A stretch of DNA of 64,000 bases from Microvenator marinus (GTDB taxonomy: Bacteria; Myxococcota_A; Bradymonadia; Bradymonadales; Bradymonadaceae). The stretch covers positions 310,001 to 374,000 of the forward strand of contig NZ_CP042467.1 in the NCBI RefSeq assembly GCF_007993755.1. The letters are read 5' to 3'. This document shows positions 37,512 to 46,917 of this stretch, one piece after another (within the stretch, counting starts at the first letter, position 1; every line of letters starts with the position of its first letter). The position numbers and the translations under genes were made by a program. The notes under the pieces are model-generated. The model worked only from the letters and a program-made list of their open reading frames with translations, did not search any database and was not told where the DNA came from.

Positions 37512-38596
37512 GTGCGCTTAAAGACTACTTCAGTGAAGACTACTTGGACTCAGTGGCAGCTACATTGGATGGCACACGGCTTAGGTGTCCAGATGCACTG
37601 CGCGACCTGAAGCCAGATCTCGCCGAGTTGGAACTCAAGGATCGGGTCAACGCGATCGCCGACCGAATCGTCGAGTTTGCCGAATTGGATTTTCCCGAAC
37701 TGATGTCCGAACTGCTCGTCTTGCTACCGGAAGAGAAAGCGTTCGAAGACACGCACACACTCGGCCAAAGGCATATCTTCGAGGGCTTCGGGGCGTGGCC
37801 CCTTTGTTCGATTGTGGAGCGTCACGGTTTGGCGCATTGGGAACACTCTTTCAGCGCCATGCATCGCCTCACCAAGGCATTTAGCGCTGAATTCGCGATT
37901 CGTCCCTTCCTTCTAGAGGACACCGAAAGGGCGATTACTTGTTTGACGCCGCTTGTTTTGGATCGGAGCGAACACGTTCGTCGCTGGGTTTCTGAAGGTA
38001 CTCGGCCGAGGCTTCCTTGGGGAAAGTCCGTGCCAGCTTTGAAGGATTATCGTTCGGAAGTTCTGGCTTTACTTGAATCCTTAAAGTTCGACCCGTCCGA
38101 GTACGTGAGGCGCTCAATCAGTAATCATCTCAACGATCTCACGCGAGAAGATCCTGAGCTAGTGAAGTCAACGCTTGAGCGTTGGCAACAAGACGGGGTG
38201 GACGAGCGTTTGATTCGTCATGCATTGAGAGGTCTCGTGAAATCGGGAGATCCGGGCGCGTTGACCATCCTTGGCTTTGGGGCGGTAGACGTAGAAGTGC
38301 GGAGTTTTGCGTTGGACGCCGAAGTTATTCGGGTTGGAGACCAGGTTGAAATTCACGCGGATTTTGTAGTCGATGGGCCTGCCGTGGTTGACTACGTGGT
38401 GGAGTTTCCGGGAGCCGTCCGCGTATCCACAAAGGTCTTTAAGTGGAAGCACGTCGAGGCTGGGGAGCATCAAGTCAAGAAGAAGCACTCATTTAAGCCA
38501 ATCTCGACCCGTAGGTATTACGAAGGTTCTGGTAGATTCTCGCTTCAGATCAATGGAGAGATCGTGGGCGTAGCCAGCTTCGAGCTGAAGGTCTGA
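37508..38596 (+). CDS. DNA alkylation repair (AlkC/AlkD-like HEAT-repeat) protein
   Basis: The 362-residue protein consists of short alpha-helical HEAT-like repeats. Family marks are FGAWPLCSIVERHGL, ALRGLVKSGDPGALTILGF, and the core SEHVRRWVSEGTRPRLPWG and SEYVRRSISNHLNDL. Proteins of this group excise alkylated bases or bind alkylated DNA. The last 90 residues look like a small beta domain (VDVEVRSFALDAEVIRVGDQ). GTG start overlapping mazG; lgt starts 2 bases after its stop, so the three or four genes form an operon. Confidence 0.87.
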   Translation: MSALKDYFSEDYLDSVAATLDGTRLRCPDALRDLKPDLAELELKDRVNAIADRIVEFAELDFPELMSELLVLLPEEKAFEDTHTLGQRHIFEGFGAWPLCSIVERHGLAHWEHSFSAMHRLTKAFSAEFAIRPFLLEDTERAITCLTPLVLDRSEHVRRWVSEGTRPRLPWGKSVPALKDYRSEVLALLESLKFDPSEYVRRSISNHLNDLTREDPELVKSTLERWQQDGVDERLIRHALRGLVKSGDPGALTILGFGAVDVEVRSFALDAEVIRVGDQVEIHADFVVDGPAVVDYVVEFPGAVRVSTKVFKWKHVEAGEHQVKKKHSFKPISTRRYYEGSGRFSLQINGEIVGVASFELKV

Positions 38597-38598
38597 GG

Positions 38599-39453
38599 AT
38601 GGAGCTGACCTGGGAGATTCTGCCCTTTATCCGTTTGGGTGGTTTTGAGCTGCGCTACTATTCACTACTCTTCATCGTGGTGTTTTTGAGTGGATGGGGG
38701 CTTTACCGGTGGCAGGTTGTGCGCGGGGGCGGGACCGAAGCCGACGCGAACTGGATGCTTGGAATTGGAATCGTAACCACTTGGTTCGGCGGTCGCCTTG
38801 CTCATCTCGTGTTCTACGAACCAGAAACTTTCTTCGAAAATCCGTGGGTGTTTCTTGATGTGCAACGAGGCGGGTTGGCCAGCCACGGTGCCTGGGTGGC
38901 CATGGCACTCGCGCTTGCATTCTATGCGAAATGGCGAAAACAATCGTTCGTGGAGATGTGCGACCGCATGGCTTTTACATCGGCATTGGGTGGTGGGCTG
39001 ATTCGAATCGGTAACTTCTTCAATTCAGAGATTGTTGGCCGAGCCACAGACCAGACATGGGGCGTGCGTTTTCCGCGCTATGAGCAGCGCATGGGTGTCG
39101 AAGTTGACCCGAGGCACTTTGAAGCGTTGTTGCTTCGTCATCCCGCACAGCTCTATGAGGCGGTTTGGCTCTTCCTCGTGTTTGGCCTGCTTATGGTTGT
39201 GGACAGGCGGCTAGGAGAGAAGCGTTCGCGAGGGTTGTTGTGTGGACTGTTCATCGTTCTCTATTTCGGGGGCAGGTTCTTCCTTGAGTTCTTCAAGGAG
39301 TTTGAAGGTATAGAAGTGGGAACTGTACTCACGATGGGCCAATGGCTTTCGATACCTTCGGCGATGGTGGGTAGTGTTGTACTCGTTTGGTCGTTTCGTC
39401 GAGCACCTCCAGCGAATTGGATCACTGGCAAGGGAGCTCCGGGCGCTTCATGA
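38599..39453 (+). CDS. lgt: Prolipoprotein diacylglyceryl transferase
   Basis: The 284-residue inner-membrane enzyme attaches diacylglycerol to the lipobox Cys of prolipoproteins, the first step of lipoprotein maturation. It has about seven helices, the signature GLIRIGNFFNSEIVGRATD, the conserved YSLLFIVVFLSGWGL near the start, and HPAQLYEA. It directly precedes the gene for a large Cys-rich lipoprotein, a likely client. ATG start in a tight operon with the DNA repair gene. Confidence 0.97.
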   Translation: MELTWEILPFIRLGGFELRYYSLLFIVVFLSGWGLYRWQVVRGGGTEADANWMLGIGIVTTWFGGRLAHLVFYEPETFFENPWVFLDVQRGGLASHGAWVAMALALAFYAKWRKQSFVEMCDRMAFTSALGGGLIRIGNFFNSEIVGRATDQTWGVRFPRYEQRMGVEVDPRHFEALLLRHPAQLYEAVWLFLVFGLLMVVDRRLGEKRSRGLLCGLFIVLYFGGRFFLEFFKEFEGIEVGTVLTMGQWLSIPSAMVGSVVLVWSFRRAPPANWITGKGAPGAS

Positions 39454-39515
39454 GTTGGAGATTTCCTAGCGATCACGTAGACTTCAAACATTGGATAAGT
39501 GATTTGGAGGTCGAT

Positions 39516-41309
39516 GTGGTTCGCATCTTTTTTCTCTTGTGGTTCGTGTTCGCCACTTCATGCGCAACAGGCGAGATTCCGGCAGATTTTTCTGGGCAAG
39601 ATGCCGAGATGGATGAGGGTTCGGACGCTGGTCTGGACACTGAAGAAATGGGCGCGGAATGCGAATCGCCACAAGACTGCTCTGAGCTCAGCGCGTGTGT
39701 GAACTCAACCTGCCAGCCGATCGCCCCAGCACTCTGTCTGCCGTGTTCGACTGATAATGAGTGCCCAGACGGTCAATGTTACGAAAGTCCCCTGGGAGAT
39801 TCCTTTTGCGTGGTGGGGTGCGCAAGTGGTGCGTGCCCATTCGGGTTTGTTTGCGGGTCTCAAGGCGAGTTGAGCGGTCAATGCTACCCACAAGAGCTTG
39901 TGTGTGAATCGGACCCTTGTGATGCGGTCACCTGCGAACCAGATTTCGTTTGTGACCCTGCGGTTGCGGACTGTGTGGCCAAGTGCACCCAAGACACTGA
40001 TTGTGCCGAGGTTTGTGACGAGACCACCGGCTTGTGTCAGGAGTGCCTCGGCGACTCCGATTGCGCTGAGGGCGAGGTCTGTGACTTGCGGGGTACAAAG
40101 ACGTGCGTCGAGTGCGTGAGTGACTCTCAATGCGGCGCCGGTGAAAAATGCGAACGTGAGGTCTGCGTTGAGTGTACGGAAGATGCGGAATGTGAATCGG
40201 GCAAGTGTCTAGTCAATCGCGGTGTTTGCGCAAACTGCGAAGGGGACGGGGATTGTCCAGAAGGTGTGTGCGTGGAGTTTAGTTGTGTGGAGTGCGGCTC
40301 AAACTCCGATTGTACGGAGGGGTTTTGCGACACGAACGCGGGGGAGTGCGTTGAATGCGTTCAGAACGGTCAGTGCCAAACCGGGGCCTGCAACACCAAC
40401 ACCAACACGTGTGTAGAATGCGTTTCGGATGATCAATGTGCCGATGGGGTTTGCGACGTTGCGTCCAATGCTTGTGTAGAGTGTCTCGGCAACGCCGATT
40501 GTGGCGTCGAGGCTCCCGCATGTGACCCAGCGGCTAAGACGTGTGTGGACTGCGTGGCAGATGCTGATTGTCCAGCCTCCGAATTCTGTGTGCTTAGGAG
40601 TTGCGTAAAGTGCCGCGACACGCCTGACTGCACAGCGGGAATTTGTGAGGAAGGCGAGTGCGTTGGCTGCAGCCAAGATAGCGATTGCGCCGGGGAGCAA
40701 CGCTGTGACGTACCATCAAATCGGTGTGTGACCTGCCTTGAGAACGCGGACTGCGACGCAGGTGTCTGTAGGCCAAGCGATAACACTTGTGTGGAATGTA
40801 CGGGAGCCGCTCAGTGTCCTGGACAAGTCTGTGATGTGGTTGCCGGCATATGCCGAGATTGTGTGACCAGCAACGATTGTCCCGGCGGTGTCTGCTCGCC
40901 TACCTTCTCTTGTGTCGAGTGTTTGACCTCGGCTGATTGCGGGGGAGGGGAGGTGTGCTCTGCACAAAGGACGTGCGAGGAATGCCTGACGAACGTCGAT
41001 TGTCCGGGAAATCAGGTTTGCACAGCCCAGCGCACGTGTGTGGAGTGTGTGGGTGATGGTGATTGTGTGGACGGTGTGTGTGATGGAGGCGTGTGCGTGG
41101 GGTGCGTCGACGACCTCGATTGCTCTATCGAGTCCTACTGTGTTTCCGGTGTTTGCCGAACGTCCGATACGGTCTACTGCACATCCGATGCTCAATGCCC
41201 CTCAGGCTCTTGCAATCCAATCTTCAGAGCGTGTACGTGTGAGCCTTTCCAAGGGCAATGTGGTCCCGGCGAGTCGTGCAACTTCTTTGGATTCTATTGT
41301 ACATTCTAA
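39516..41309 (+). CDS. Large cysteine-rich repeat lipoprotein
   Basis: About 597 residues from GTG 39516, which has an ideal GGAGG 5 bases upstream and gives a clean lipoprotein signal (VRIFFLLWFVFATSC). The mature protein has an acidic spacer and then some 15 or more Cys modules of 30-40 residues with the recurring ECxxDxDC and CVECxxxxxC patterns. Surface-anchored; such proteins may form rigid disulfide-bonded rods. Sixty-two bases after lgt. Similar in construction to the 4083 and 18386 proteins, but without the NNPDP linker. Confidence 0.85.
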   Translation: MVRIFFLLWFVFATSCATGEIPADFSGQDAEMDEGSDAGLDTEEMGAECESPQDCSELSACVNSTCQPIAPALCLPCSTDNECPDGQCYESPLGDSFCVVGCASGACPFGFVCGSQGELSGQCYPQELVCESDPCDAVTCEPDFVCDPAVADCVAKCTQDTDCAEVCDETTGLCQECLGDSDCAEGEVCDLRGTKTCVECVSDSQCGAGEKCEREVCVECTEDAECESGKCLVNRGVCANCEGDGDCPEGVCVEFSCVECGSNSDCTEGFCDTNAGECVECVQNGQCQTGACNTNTNTCVECVSDDQCADGVCDVASNACVECLGNADCGVEAPACDPAAKTCVDCVADADCPASEFCVLRSCVKCRDTPDCTAGICEEGECVGCSQDSDCAGEQRCDVPSNRCVTCLENADCDAGVCRPSDNTCVECTGAAQCPGQVCDVVAGICRDCVTSNDCPGGVCSPTFSCVECLTSADCGGGEVCSAQRTCEECLTNVDCPGNQVCTAQRTCVECVGDGDCVDGVCDGGVCVGCVDDLDCSIESYCVSGVCRTSDTVYCTSDAQCPSGSCNPIFRACTCEPFQGQCGPGESCNFFGFYCTF

Positions 41310-41376
41310 AAAAAATTGTCGGGTGAGGTGCTCATGGTACGGTTGATGTAGGTAAACCGCGGAGCAGGTACCGACA

Positions 41377-42087
41377 ATGAGCCAAAAAAAGAAGTCAGCC
41401 GAAGGCACATTCTCTCGCTATCTGAAATGGACAGTGTTGCTTGCACTGGTTTTCAGCGCAGGACTAATTGCTGGACATCGACTATTAAAATCAGATTCAG
41501 CACCACCACTCGTTTCCCTCTCATCGACCCGTTCTGTTCCGCTCGAAGTCAAGCGTGCAGACGCGCCGGTTGAAGAGTTGAAGACCGAGTTCTCATTCTA
41601 CAAGTCTTTGACGTCTGACGTGGCAGAAGTGGAGATTCCAACCATGCCCATGGAAAAGGTGGTCAAGGCAACGGGCCTAAAGCTCGCGAAGATTGAGGTA
41701 AGCGAGGCGCTCGAGTTCGAGATCGCGCCTGCTAAGACTGAACATGCTGAAATCGTAGAAGTCCAAGAGGCTCCGCCAGTTGAAGTTGCTCCAGTTGAAG
41801 TTGCTCCAGTTGAAGTTGCTCCAGTTGAAGTTGCTCCCCCTGTCGAAATAGCGGCACCAAAGTACACGCTTCAAGCTGCCTTACACTCATCGAGGGCGGC
41901 TGCTACGCGCGACCTGCAACGTTTTCGAGCGCTGGGTCTGGACGCACATCTGATCAGTGCCACAGAAGGCGGCTCGAAAGTTTATCGGGTTCGAGTAGGC
42001 GCGTTTAGCGACCAATCTGAGGCCGATGCACTTCGCGCGAAGCTTGAACAAGAGAATGAGATCTCCGCAATCGTCGTTGGGATCTAG
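41377..42087 (+). CDS. SPOR-domain membrane protein
   Basis: The 236-residue protein has a single transmembrane helix (WTVLLALVFSAGLIAGHRL, residues about 19-38), a periplasmic linker with a PVEVA repeat, and a C-terminal SPOR domain (YTLQAALHSSRAAATRDLQRF to YRVRVGAFSDQSEADALRAKL). SPOR domains bind denuded glycan strands at the division septum, so a cell-division or envelope role is likely. It converges with nadK, leaving 6 bases. Confidence 0.88.
   Translation: MSQKKKSAEGTFSRYLKWTVLLALVFSAGLIAGHRLLKSDSAPPLVSLSSTRSVPLEVKRADAPVEELKTEFSFYKSLTSDVAEVEIPTMPMEKVVKATGLKLAKIEVSEALEFEIAPAKTEHAEIVEVQEAPPVEVAPVEVAPVEVAPVEVAPPVEIAAPKYTLQAALHSSRAAATRDLQRFRALGLDAHLISATEGGSKVYRVRVGAFSDQSEADALRAKLEQENEISAIVVGI
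41776..41835 (+). repeat. Four 15-base repeats encoding PVEVA
   Basis: Four identical head-to-tail copies of CCAGTTGAAGTTGCT (41776-41835) followed by a diverged copy. Because the DNA copies are identical, unlike the NNPDP repeat, copy number may vary by slippage. Confidence 0.93.
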
Positions 42088-42093
42088 AAGCTC

Positions 42094-42975
42094 TTAGTCG
42101 CGATTCTTCTCCAAAAGTCCAAATATACTCAGGTCGGGAGCACTACCTTCAAGGGAGACCACATCTCCAAGATTGAGCGGTTGGGACACATGGGGGCCGT
42201 CCAGATAGACTCTGCCAGCCTCCATTCGGGACGTGAACTGTGGCGCTGCTTCCAAGGGGCGAATCCCTTTGAGATGGCGATACGCGCCGATATGTGGAGG
42301 GCAGGGCTCTCTAACGAGATACTGAACATCGCGGCTTTCGAGAGGCATCACGTAGCCTCCTGCCGAGCGAATCGCCGCTGTGGAGCCCGCAGCGGTACTC
42401 ACCCAAACTCCGCTGGATTTTTGCGTTTCTGGTGGGAACTCGCCGAGGGAGAGAATGAGGTCAGTAACAGCCGCAGGGTTTTCATGCGCGATCAAGATAT
42501 CATTGAGGATCGGGTAGGAATTGACCACGCCATTGATGGCAACCTGGAAGCGCATCAATTTTGCCGGAACGAGGTCTTGGGCGTGAATTTTCGCCAACAC
42601 ACTTGAGAAGTGCATGGCATCCGTGGCGCAAAAATAACCGACCGACTTAACCGGATCTGAGTTTACGCCTAAGAGCGGCGTGGTTTGGATCTTGTGGGAG
42701 ATATCGAGCACGGTGCCGTCGCCACCCACCGCCACGACCAAGTCGAAACCTTCGATCTTATCTACTTTATGACGAGGCAAAACGGTGAGTTTGACGTCTG
42801 CAAGTGCTTCAAGAGTCTCGATGGTCTTTTCCAGATTTCCCTGATGTCTTTGGTGTGCGTCTTTCAACGTGGCAACACTGGGGTCCTTCTTGCGCAGCAG
42901 GGCCTCGAGCTCAGCTGAGTGGTGCTCCATCAAGGTTTCGAGCTTACTTGTTTTGTGAGCAAGTAGAATCCTCAT
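42094..42975 (-). CDS. nadK: NAD kinase
   Basis: A 293-residue ATP-NAD kinase making NADP. It has the GGDGT motif in LVVAVGGDGTVLDISHKI (residues about 80-97) and the second conserved region VSTAAGSTAAIRSAGG, where many family members read TPTGSTAY. Start ATG 42975 has GGGAG 7 bases upstream; a GTG two codons before is possible. The start overlaps the stop of the CoA-transferase gene (ATGA), so it is coupled to it. Confidence 0.92.
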   Translation of the reverse strand: MRILLAHKTSKLETLMEHHSAELEALLRKKDPSVATLKDAHQRHQGNLEKTIETLEALADVKLTVLPRHKVDKIEGFDLVVAVGGDGTVLDISHKIQTTPLLGVNSDPVKSVGYFCATDAMHFSSVLAKIHAQDLVPAKLMRFQVAINGVVNSYPILNDILIAHENPAAVTDLILSLGEFPPETQKSSGVWVSTAAGSTAAIRSAGGYVMPLESRDVQYLVREPCPPHIGAYRHLKGIRPLEAAPQFTSRMEAGRVYLDGPHVSQPLNLGDVVSLEGSAPDLSIFGLLEKNRD

Positions 42976-44105
42976 AGACACACTCCCGCTGATCGCAATT
43001 CAGCCACGTTGACGCCGAGTTCCGAGAATATCTGGTCCGTATCCGCTCCAAGCGCCGGAGCTTGACGATGTTCTTCGCGTTGGGTCAATGGGGACTTCAA
43101 GTGTTTCACTCCGTTCAATTCAAAGAACGCCTCACGGCTTCGGTGAAGGGGATGAAGGAGGACTTCGTCGAGGCTTAGAACCGGCTCGACGCACACATCG
43201 AGCCCGGCGAAGATCTCAGTCCACTCACTGAGCGTCCTGGAACGGATCACAGAGGCCACAGCTTCGGTATTCTCTCGATTTCCTTCAGAGTGACCGGAGT
43301 TCACTAGCGACGGGTCGACGGCTTCCACAAACCCTGCCCAGAATTTGGGCTCAAGGGCTCCAACCGCGAGGAAGCGGCCATCACTGGTTTGATAGATATT
43401 GTAGGCAGCAATTCCGCCATCGAGCATCCCGCTACCGGGCTCAGAGCCCCGATTGGCTGCGTGGGTGGCGAAGTGCGGCGCAAGTAGACTCATGGCTCCT
43501 TCGGTCATGCTCACGTCCACAAACGCCCCAGCGCCGCTGCGTTCTCGTTTGAATAGAGCGGCGAGGGCGCCCATCGCTGCGTATAGTGCTCCTCCTGCGA
43601 GGTCGGCGACTTGAAAGCCGGGGAGGACCACTGTGTTGCGGCTACGGTTTTGGTCTAGCAGTCCTGAGAGAGCGAGAAAGTTCAGGTCGTGCCCGGCGTC
43701 GCGGCTTTTCGGACCGCTGTGACCGTATCCGCTGATGCTCACGTAGACGATGTCGGGCTTGAGCTCTTTGACAGCTTCGTATCCGAGCCCAAGCGCATCC
43801 ATGACACCAGGTCGAAACGATTCAACGATCACGTCGGCGCTTTGAATCAAGCGTCGAATCGGGTCAGCAGATTGAGGGGCTTTGAGATTCAGCGTAACCG
43901 AACGTTTGTTGCGGTTGATCGCTTCGAAGAAAACGCCCGACTCGTTGATGAAGGGCGGGTAGTAGCGGGCGTAGTCTCCACCGTTGGGATCTTCGATCTT
44001 GATGACTTCGGCCCCCATATCGGCCAGTAGAAGTGTGGCAAAGGGGCCAGGCAAGAGTCTTGAAAAATCTAAGACTCGGACCCCTTCAAGAAAAAAATGC
44101 TCCAT
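42972..44105 (-). CDS. CaiB/BaiF-type (family III) CoA transferase
   Basis: The 377-residue protein starts with the family opening LEGVRVLDFSRLLPGPFATLLLADMGAEVIKIE. The catalytic Asp lies in AGHDLNFLALSG. Members include alpha-methylacyl-CoA racemase and formyl-CoA or carnitine CoA-transferases; the exact reaction cannot be told, though the RLLPGPFATLLLADMGA form is common in racemase-like members. GGAGG precedes ATG 44105. It is in an operon with nadK. Confidence 0.92.
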   Translation of the reverse strand: MEHFFLEGVRVLDFSRLLPGPFATLLLADMGAEVIKIEDPNGGDYARYYPPFINESGVFFEAINRNKRSVTLNLKAPQSADPIRRLIQSADVIVESFRPGVMDALGLGYEAVKELKPDIVYVSISGYGHSGPKSRDAGHDLNFLALSGLLDQNRSRNTVVLPGFQVADLAGGALYAAMGALAALFKRERSGAGAFVDVSMTEGAMSLLAPHFATHAANRGSEPGSGMLDGGIAAYNIYQTSDGRFLAVGALEPKFWAGFVEAVDPSLVNSGHSEGNRENTEAVASVIRSRTLSEWTEIFAGLDVCVEPVLSLDEVLLHPLHRSREAFFELNGVKHLKSPLTQREEHRQAPALGADTDQIFSELGVNVAELRSAGVCL

Positions 44106-44175
44106 TAAGCCTCCATTCAAGAAGCTGGAGCATAACAGGATTCTCCCAATGATTTGTAGCGAGAATCGGCGGGTC

Positions 44176-44505
44176 TTAGCCGAGGAATGACTGAAGCTTC
44201 ATCGCGAGGCCCATATTTCCTTCGACCTTGAGTTTGCCCATCATGAACGCTTGAGGGCCTTTCAATTTTCCGGTCCAAAGGTCTACAAAGTCTTTTCCAG
44301 CGATGGTGATTTTGCATGCAGCGTCATCACTGGCGCCAGCCGAAACCCAATCCGAGTCTTTGGTGAGGTCCACGGTCCATGTACCTTCGTCGTCACCCGT
44401 GATGTTGAATTGGAAGACTGCGTTGGCGCTAGAAGCTGCTGGATCTGAAGCGAGTTTCTCAGGAAGTGCGGATTCAAAAATCTGTGTCGAGGTCAAATCT
44501 GACAT
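44176..44505 (-). CDS. SCP2 sterol-binding-domain protein
   Basis: The 109-residue single SCP2 domain has the pattern FQFNITGDDEGTWTVDL, then CKITIAGKDFVDLWTGK, then the ending AFMMGKLKVEGNMGLAMKL. SCP2 proteins bind fatty acyl-CoA or sterol-like lipids in a hydrophobic tunnel. Strong AAGGAG precedes the ATG. It lies upstream of the CoA-transferase gene on the same strand, consistent with acyl-CoA or lipid metabolism. Confidence 0.92.
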   Translation of the reverse strand: MSDLTSTQIFESALPEKLASDPAASSANAVFQFNITGDDEGTWTVDLTKDSDWVSAGASDDAACKITIAGKDFVDLWTGKLKGPQAFMMGKLKVEGNMGLAMKLQSFLG

Positions 44506-44556
44506 ACGTTCTCCTTCTTTGGATTGTGAGAGTAAGCAAACACTAACTTAGAGCGG

Positions 44557-44585
44557 GTGATATCACTCGAAGTGCCTCAGGGCAA
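44557..44585 (-). promoter_or_regulatory. Candidate promoter with palindromic -10 region for the SCP2 gene
   Basis: On the minus strand TTGCCC (44585-44580) and TATCAC (44562-44557) are 17 bases apart. The -10 lies within the perfect 10-base palindrome GTGATATCAC (44557-44566), a possible operator. Confidence 0.4.
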
Positions 44586-44595
44586 GCCCTTGCTA

Positions 44596-45339
44596 TCAGC
44601 GCACGGTGAACTGGAAGCCGATCGAAATGGAAGCGTAGGAGAAGGTCGAGATCATGGACTCTAGTGTGCTTTCTCCCACGGCGGCGCTTGAGCGGGTCAC
44701 ATCGTCTTGCCGTCGATAGGATGGGGTGATGAGCGCGTGAACTCCTAAGTTTGCATACATCGCGATTGGGCCGGATACGTCGAACATTCCTGTAACCCCG
44801 GAAAAACCCTTCAGTCCGAACACATAAGGCTGATTTGGCTCAAAGATATGGGTCATCGATAAACCAAGTCCAAATGGGATGAAGAGGTTAAAGTCGCCTT
44901 CGATCAGGTACCATCTGAAGACACCTGAGGCGGCCGCCACAAAGAGTTGGCCACGCGATCTGTCTGGAATTGCAATTCTCCTCTCGTCGATCTCTACGTA
45001 ATCAACCCCCGCGTCATCCACGCTGAAATCTGGGCGCACCTTGCCAGTGCTATCGAAGTTCTCGCTACCACGGTGGTGCAAGATAAGTTCCTCGCGAGCG
45101 AACCAGCGGGTTTCAAGCTCAATCGCGAGGTCCTCGAACACAAATGCCGCGATCACAGCCAGTCCGCTACTTCCGGGCTCGTCGGCGAGGTAAATCGTCT
45201 CATCTTGAAGATGTGTCACGTTATCTATGTACGAGGTCATTCCTCCGGATTGACCAAATCCTACCTCTACCCCAAACCGAGGTTGAGCCTGTGCCCAAGC
45301 AGGTAGCATGACAAAAACGATGAAGATTAGAACGCGCAT
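44596..45339 (-). CDS. Secreted outer-membrane beta-barrel-like protein
   Basis: The 247-residue protein has a signal peptide (MRVLIFIVFVMLPAWAQA). Alternating hydrophobic strands are consistent with a small barrel: GVEVGFGQSGG at the start, GLGLSMTHIF and YASISIGFQFTVR at the end, the last residue group being typical of barrel termini except for a final Arg. No family recognised. Divergent from the LysM-M74 gene. Confidence 0.62.
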   Translation of the reverse strand: MRVLIFIVFVMLPAWAQAQPRFGVEVGFGQSGGMTSYIDNVTHLQDETIYLADEPGSSGLAVIAAFVFEDLAIELETRWFAREELILHHRGSENFDSTGKVRPDFSVDDAGVDYVEIDERRIAIPDRSRGQLFVAAASGVFRWYLIEGDFNLFIPFGLGLSMTHIFEPNQPYVFGLKGFSGVTGMFDVSGPIAMYANLGVHALITPSYRRQDDVTRSSAAVGESTLESMISTFSYASISIGFQFTVR

Positions 45340-45446
45340 GACGAATACTTACAGGTGGGTTGCGGCAGTGTCGAGTCCGTAGGCGACTTGACTCTTACGC
45401 TCGCATTCATTAACCCTACCGGTCGGATTGGAGCCGCGGAGAATTG

Positions 45447-46463
45447 ATGATTTTTAAGACAATCCTGATTTGTGTAGTTTTCTCGATTTCTGCCAACGCG
45501 TGGGCCGAGACCTCTACCGTAGAAGGGTCAACGGACCCGGCAAATACGGTCTATTACACAGTCAAGCCTGGGGATAATATTGGTAGCATTGCCTTGAAAT
45601 TCGGTTCGGGCGTAGGCGAGATAACATCTTGGAACAAGATGGAATCCCCGGAGGTCAAACCTGGGGACAAGATTGTGGTTAAGAGCAGCGAAAAAGTTGA
45701 AGAGAAGCCTAAGAAGGCGCTGCCTGTTGTCCATATCGTGAAGCGTGGGGATACGTTCGAGAGCATCGCGAAGCGCCATAGAGTGACGATTAAGCAGGTT
45801 CAAAAGTGGAACCGACGAGTGAACCCGCGACGCTTGCAAATCGGCCAGCAAATCCGCCTCCATATTCCAGGGCGCGGCGGAGAGACGGTGTCATGGGGGC
45901 TAGCAAACAAAGGTCGGCTCTACAACGGAGTGGCAATGGAGTCGGTTCCCGGGATGAGGGTGCGCAACGTGGCCCGCGCCTACGGAACCAAAGATACGCT
46001 TAGATTGCTCGAAGCAGCAGCTTATGACGTCAAGGCTCGCTGGCCCGACGCGCCTGACCTTGAGATCGGCGATATCAGCTTTAAGTCAGGCGGTCGCATG
46101 CGTCCGCATAAGAGCCACCAATCGGGACGAGATGTGGACCTTTCTTACTACCATCGAGGAAACGTCCCTGTCGGCTTTCGGGCGATGACCATTGAGACCT
46201 TTGATGCGGCCAAGAATTGGCACATGTTCAAGATGCTCATCGACACAGGACGCGTCGAGTATATTTTTGTGGACTATCAGCTGCAGAAGAAGATGCACGA
46301 ATATGCGTTGAGCATTGGATATACCGCTGAAGCGCTGGAGCCCATACTGCAATATCCAGCGCCGGCATCGTCCAGCAAGGGAATCATCCGTCACTCACGT
46401 GGGCATGATGACCATTGGCATATCCGCTTCACGTGCGGAAAAGTAGACCGCAACTGCAGGTAA
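45447..46463 (+). CDS. LysM-containing penicillin-insensitive murein endopeptidase (M74)
   Basis: The 338-residue secreted protein has a signal peptide and two LysM domains (YYTVKPGDNIGSIALKFG; HIVKRGDTFESIAKRH) that bind peptidoglycan. The M74 catalytic domain has SHQSGRDVDLSYY and GHDDHWHIRF, the same zinc and catalytic motifs as E. coli MepA. It cleaves D-Ala-DAP crosslinks and is the second M74 enzyme in the window. ATG 45447 has GGAG 5 bases upstream; TTG 45444 is immediately before. Confidence 0.93.
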   Translation: MIFKTILICVVFSISANAWAETSTVEGSTDPANTVYYTVKPGDNIGSIALKFGSGVGEITSWNKMESPEVKPGDKIVVKSSEKVEEKPKKALPVVHIVKRGDTFESIAKRHRVTIKQVQKWNRRVNPRRLQIGQQIRLHIPGRGGETVSWGLANKGRLYNGVAMESVPGMRVRNVARAYGTKDTLRLLEAAAYDVKARWPDAPDLEIGDISFKSGGRMRPHKSHQSGRDVDLSYYHRGNVPVGFRAMTIETFDAAKNWHMFKMLIDTGRVEYIFVDYQLQKKMHEYALSIGYTAEALEPILQYPAPASSSKGIIRHSRGHDDHWHIRFTCGKVDRNCR

Positions 46464-46467
46464 AAAT

Positions 46468-46917
46468 ATGGCGTGGGTCAGTGGTAGTGCTTCGCGAACT
46501 TTTTTTGTTCAGCGTCCAGTAGATGAGGTGCGGGATTTTTTCTTTAATCCTGAGCGCTTCAAGGAAGCGATGAGCCAGTTGGAGTCGGGGACACAGGAGC
46601 GCCCAGATGTCTGGCGTTGGGTGCTGATTCCAAAGACCGAGCTCGGGATTACGTTTCAAGGTGATTACACCGTTGAGTATTCTCCCGAAACTAGTCGGTC
46701 GAGTTGGCGAACCCTGGAAGGAAACATGCGGTCGAGTGGCGAGGTCGTCGTGAGAGAAAGGGAATCGGGGGTCGAAGTCGAGTACAATGAGACCCTAGAG
46801 GTGAGCCTGCCTGTGCCCAAGATTATGGCGAAAGCGTTTGGGCCGATCGTTTCGCGCGAAGTTCGACATGGCGTGGGTGACTTTTTAGACCGTGCGGCTC
46901 AGCTTTTGGCCACCTAG
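46468..46917 (+). CDS. SRPBCC (START-like) domain protein
   Basis: The 149-residue cytosolic protein has the SRPBCC opening with RTFFVQRPVDEVRDFFFNPERFKEAM and beta strands closing the pocket (YTVEYSPETSRSSWRTLEG; GEVVVRERESGVEVEYNETLEV). The C-terminal helix AFGPIVSREVRHGVGDFLDRAAQ lines a hydrophobic cavity in the family. Ligand unknown. Starts 4 bases after the LysM-M74 gene; its TAG overlaps the convergent mscS-family stop (CTAG). Confidence 0.75.
   Translation: MAWVSGSASRTFFVQRPVDEVRDFFFNPERFKEAMSQLESGTQERPDVWRWVLIPKTELGITFQGDYTVEYSPETSRSSWRTLEGNMRSSGEVVVRERESGVEVEYNETLEVSLPVPKIMAKAFGPIVSREVRHGVGDFLDRAAQLLAT

Noticed and set aside
39700-41300. Repeated short motifs in the Cys-rich gene considered as a CRISPR array
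   Set aside because: The similarity is in the encoded Cys modules, spacing varies and no fixed direct repeat with unique spacers exists; no cas genes are present.
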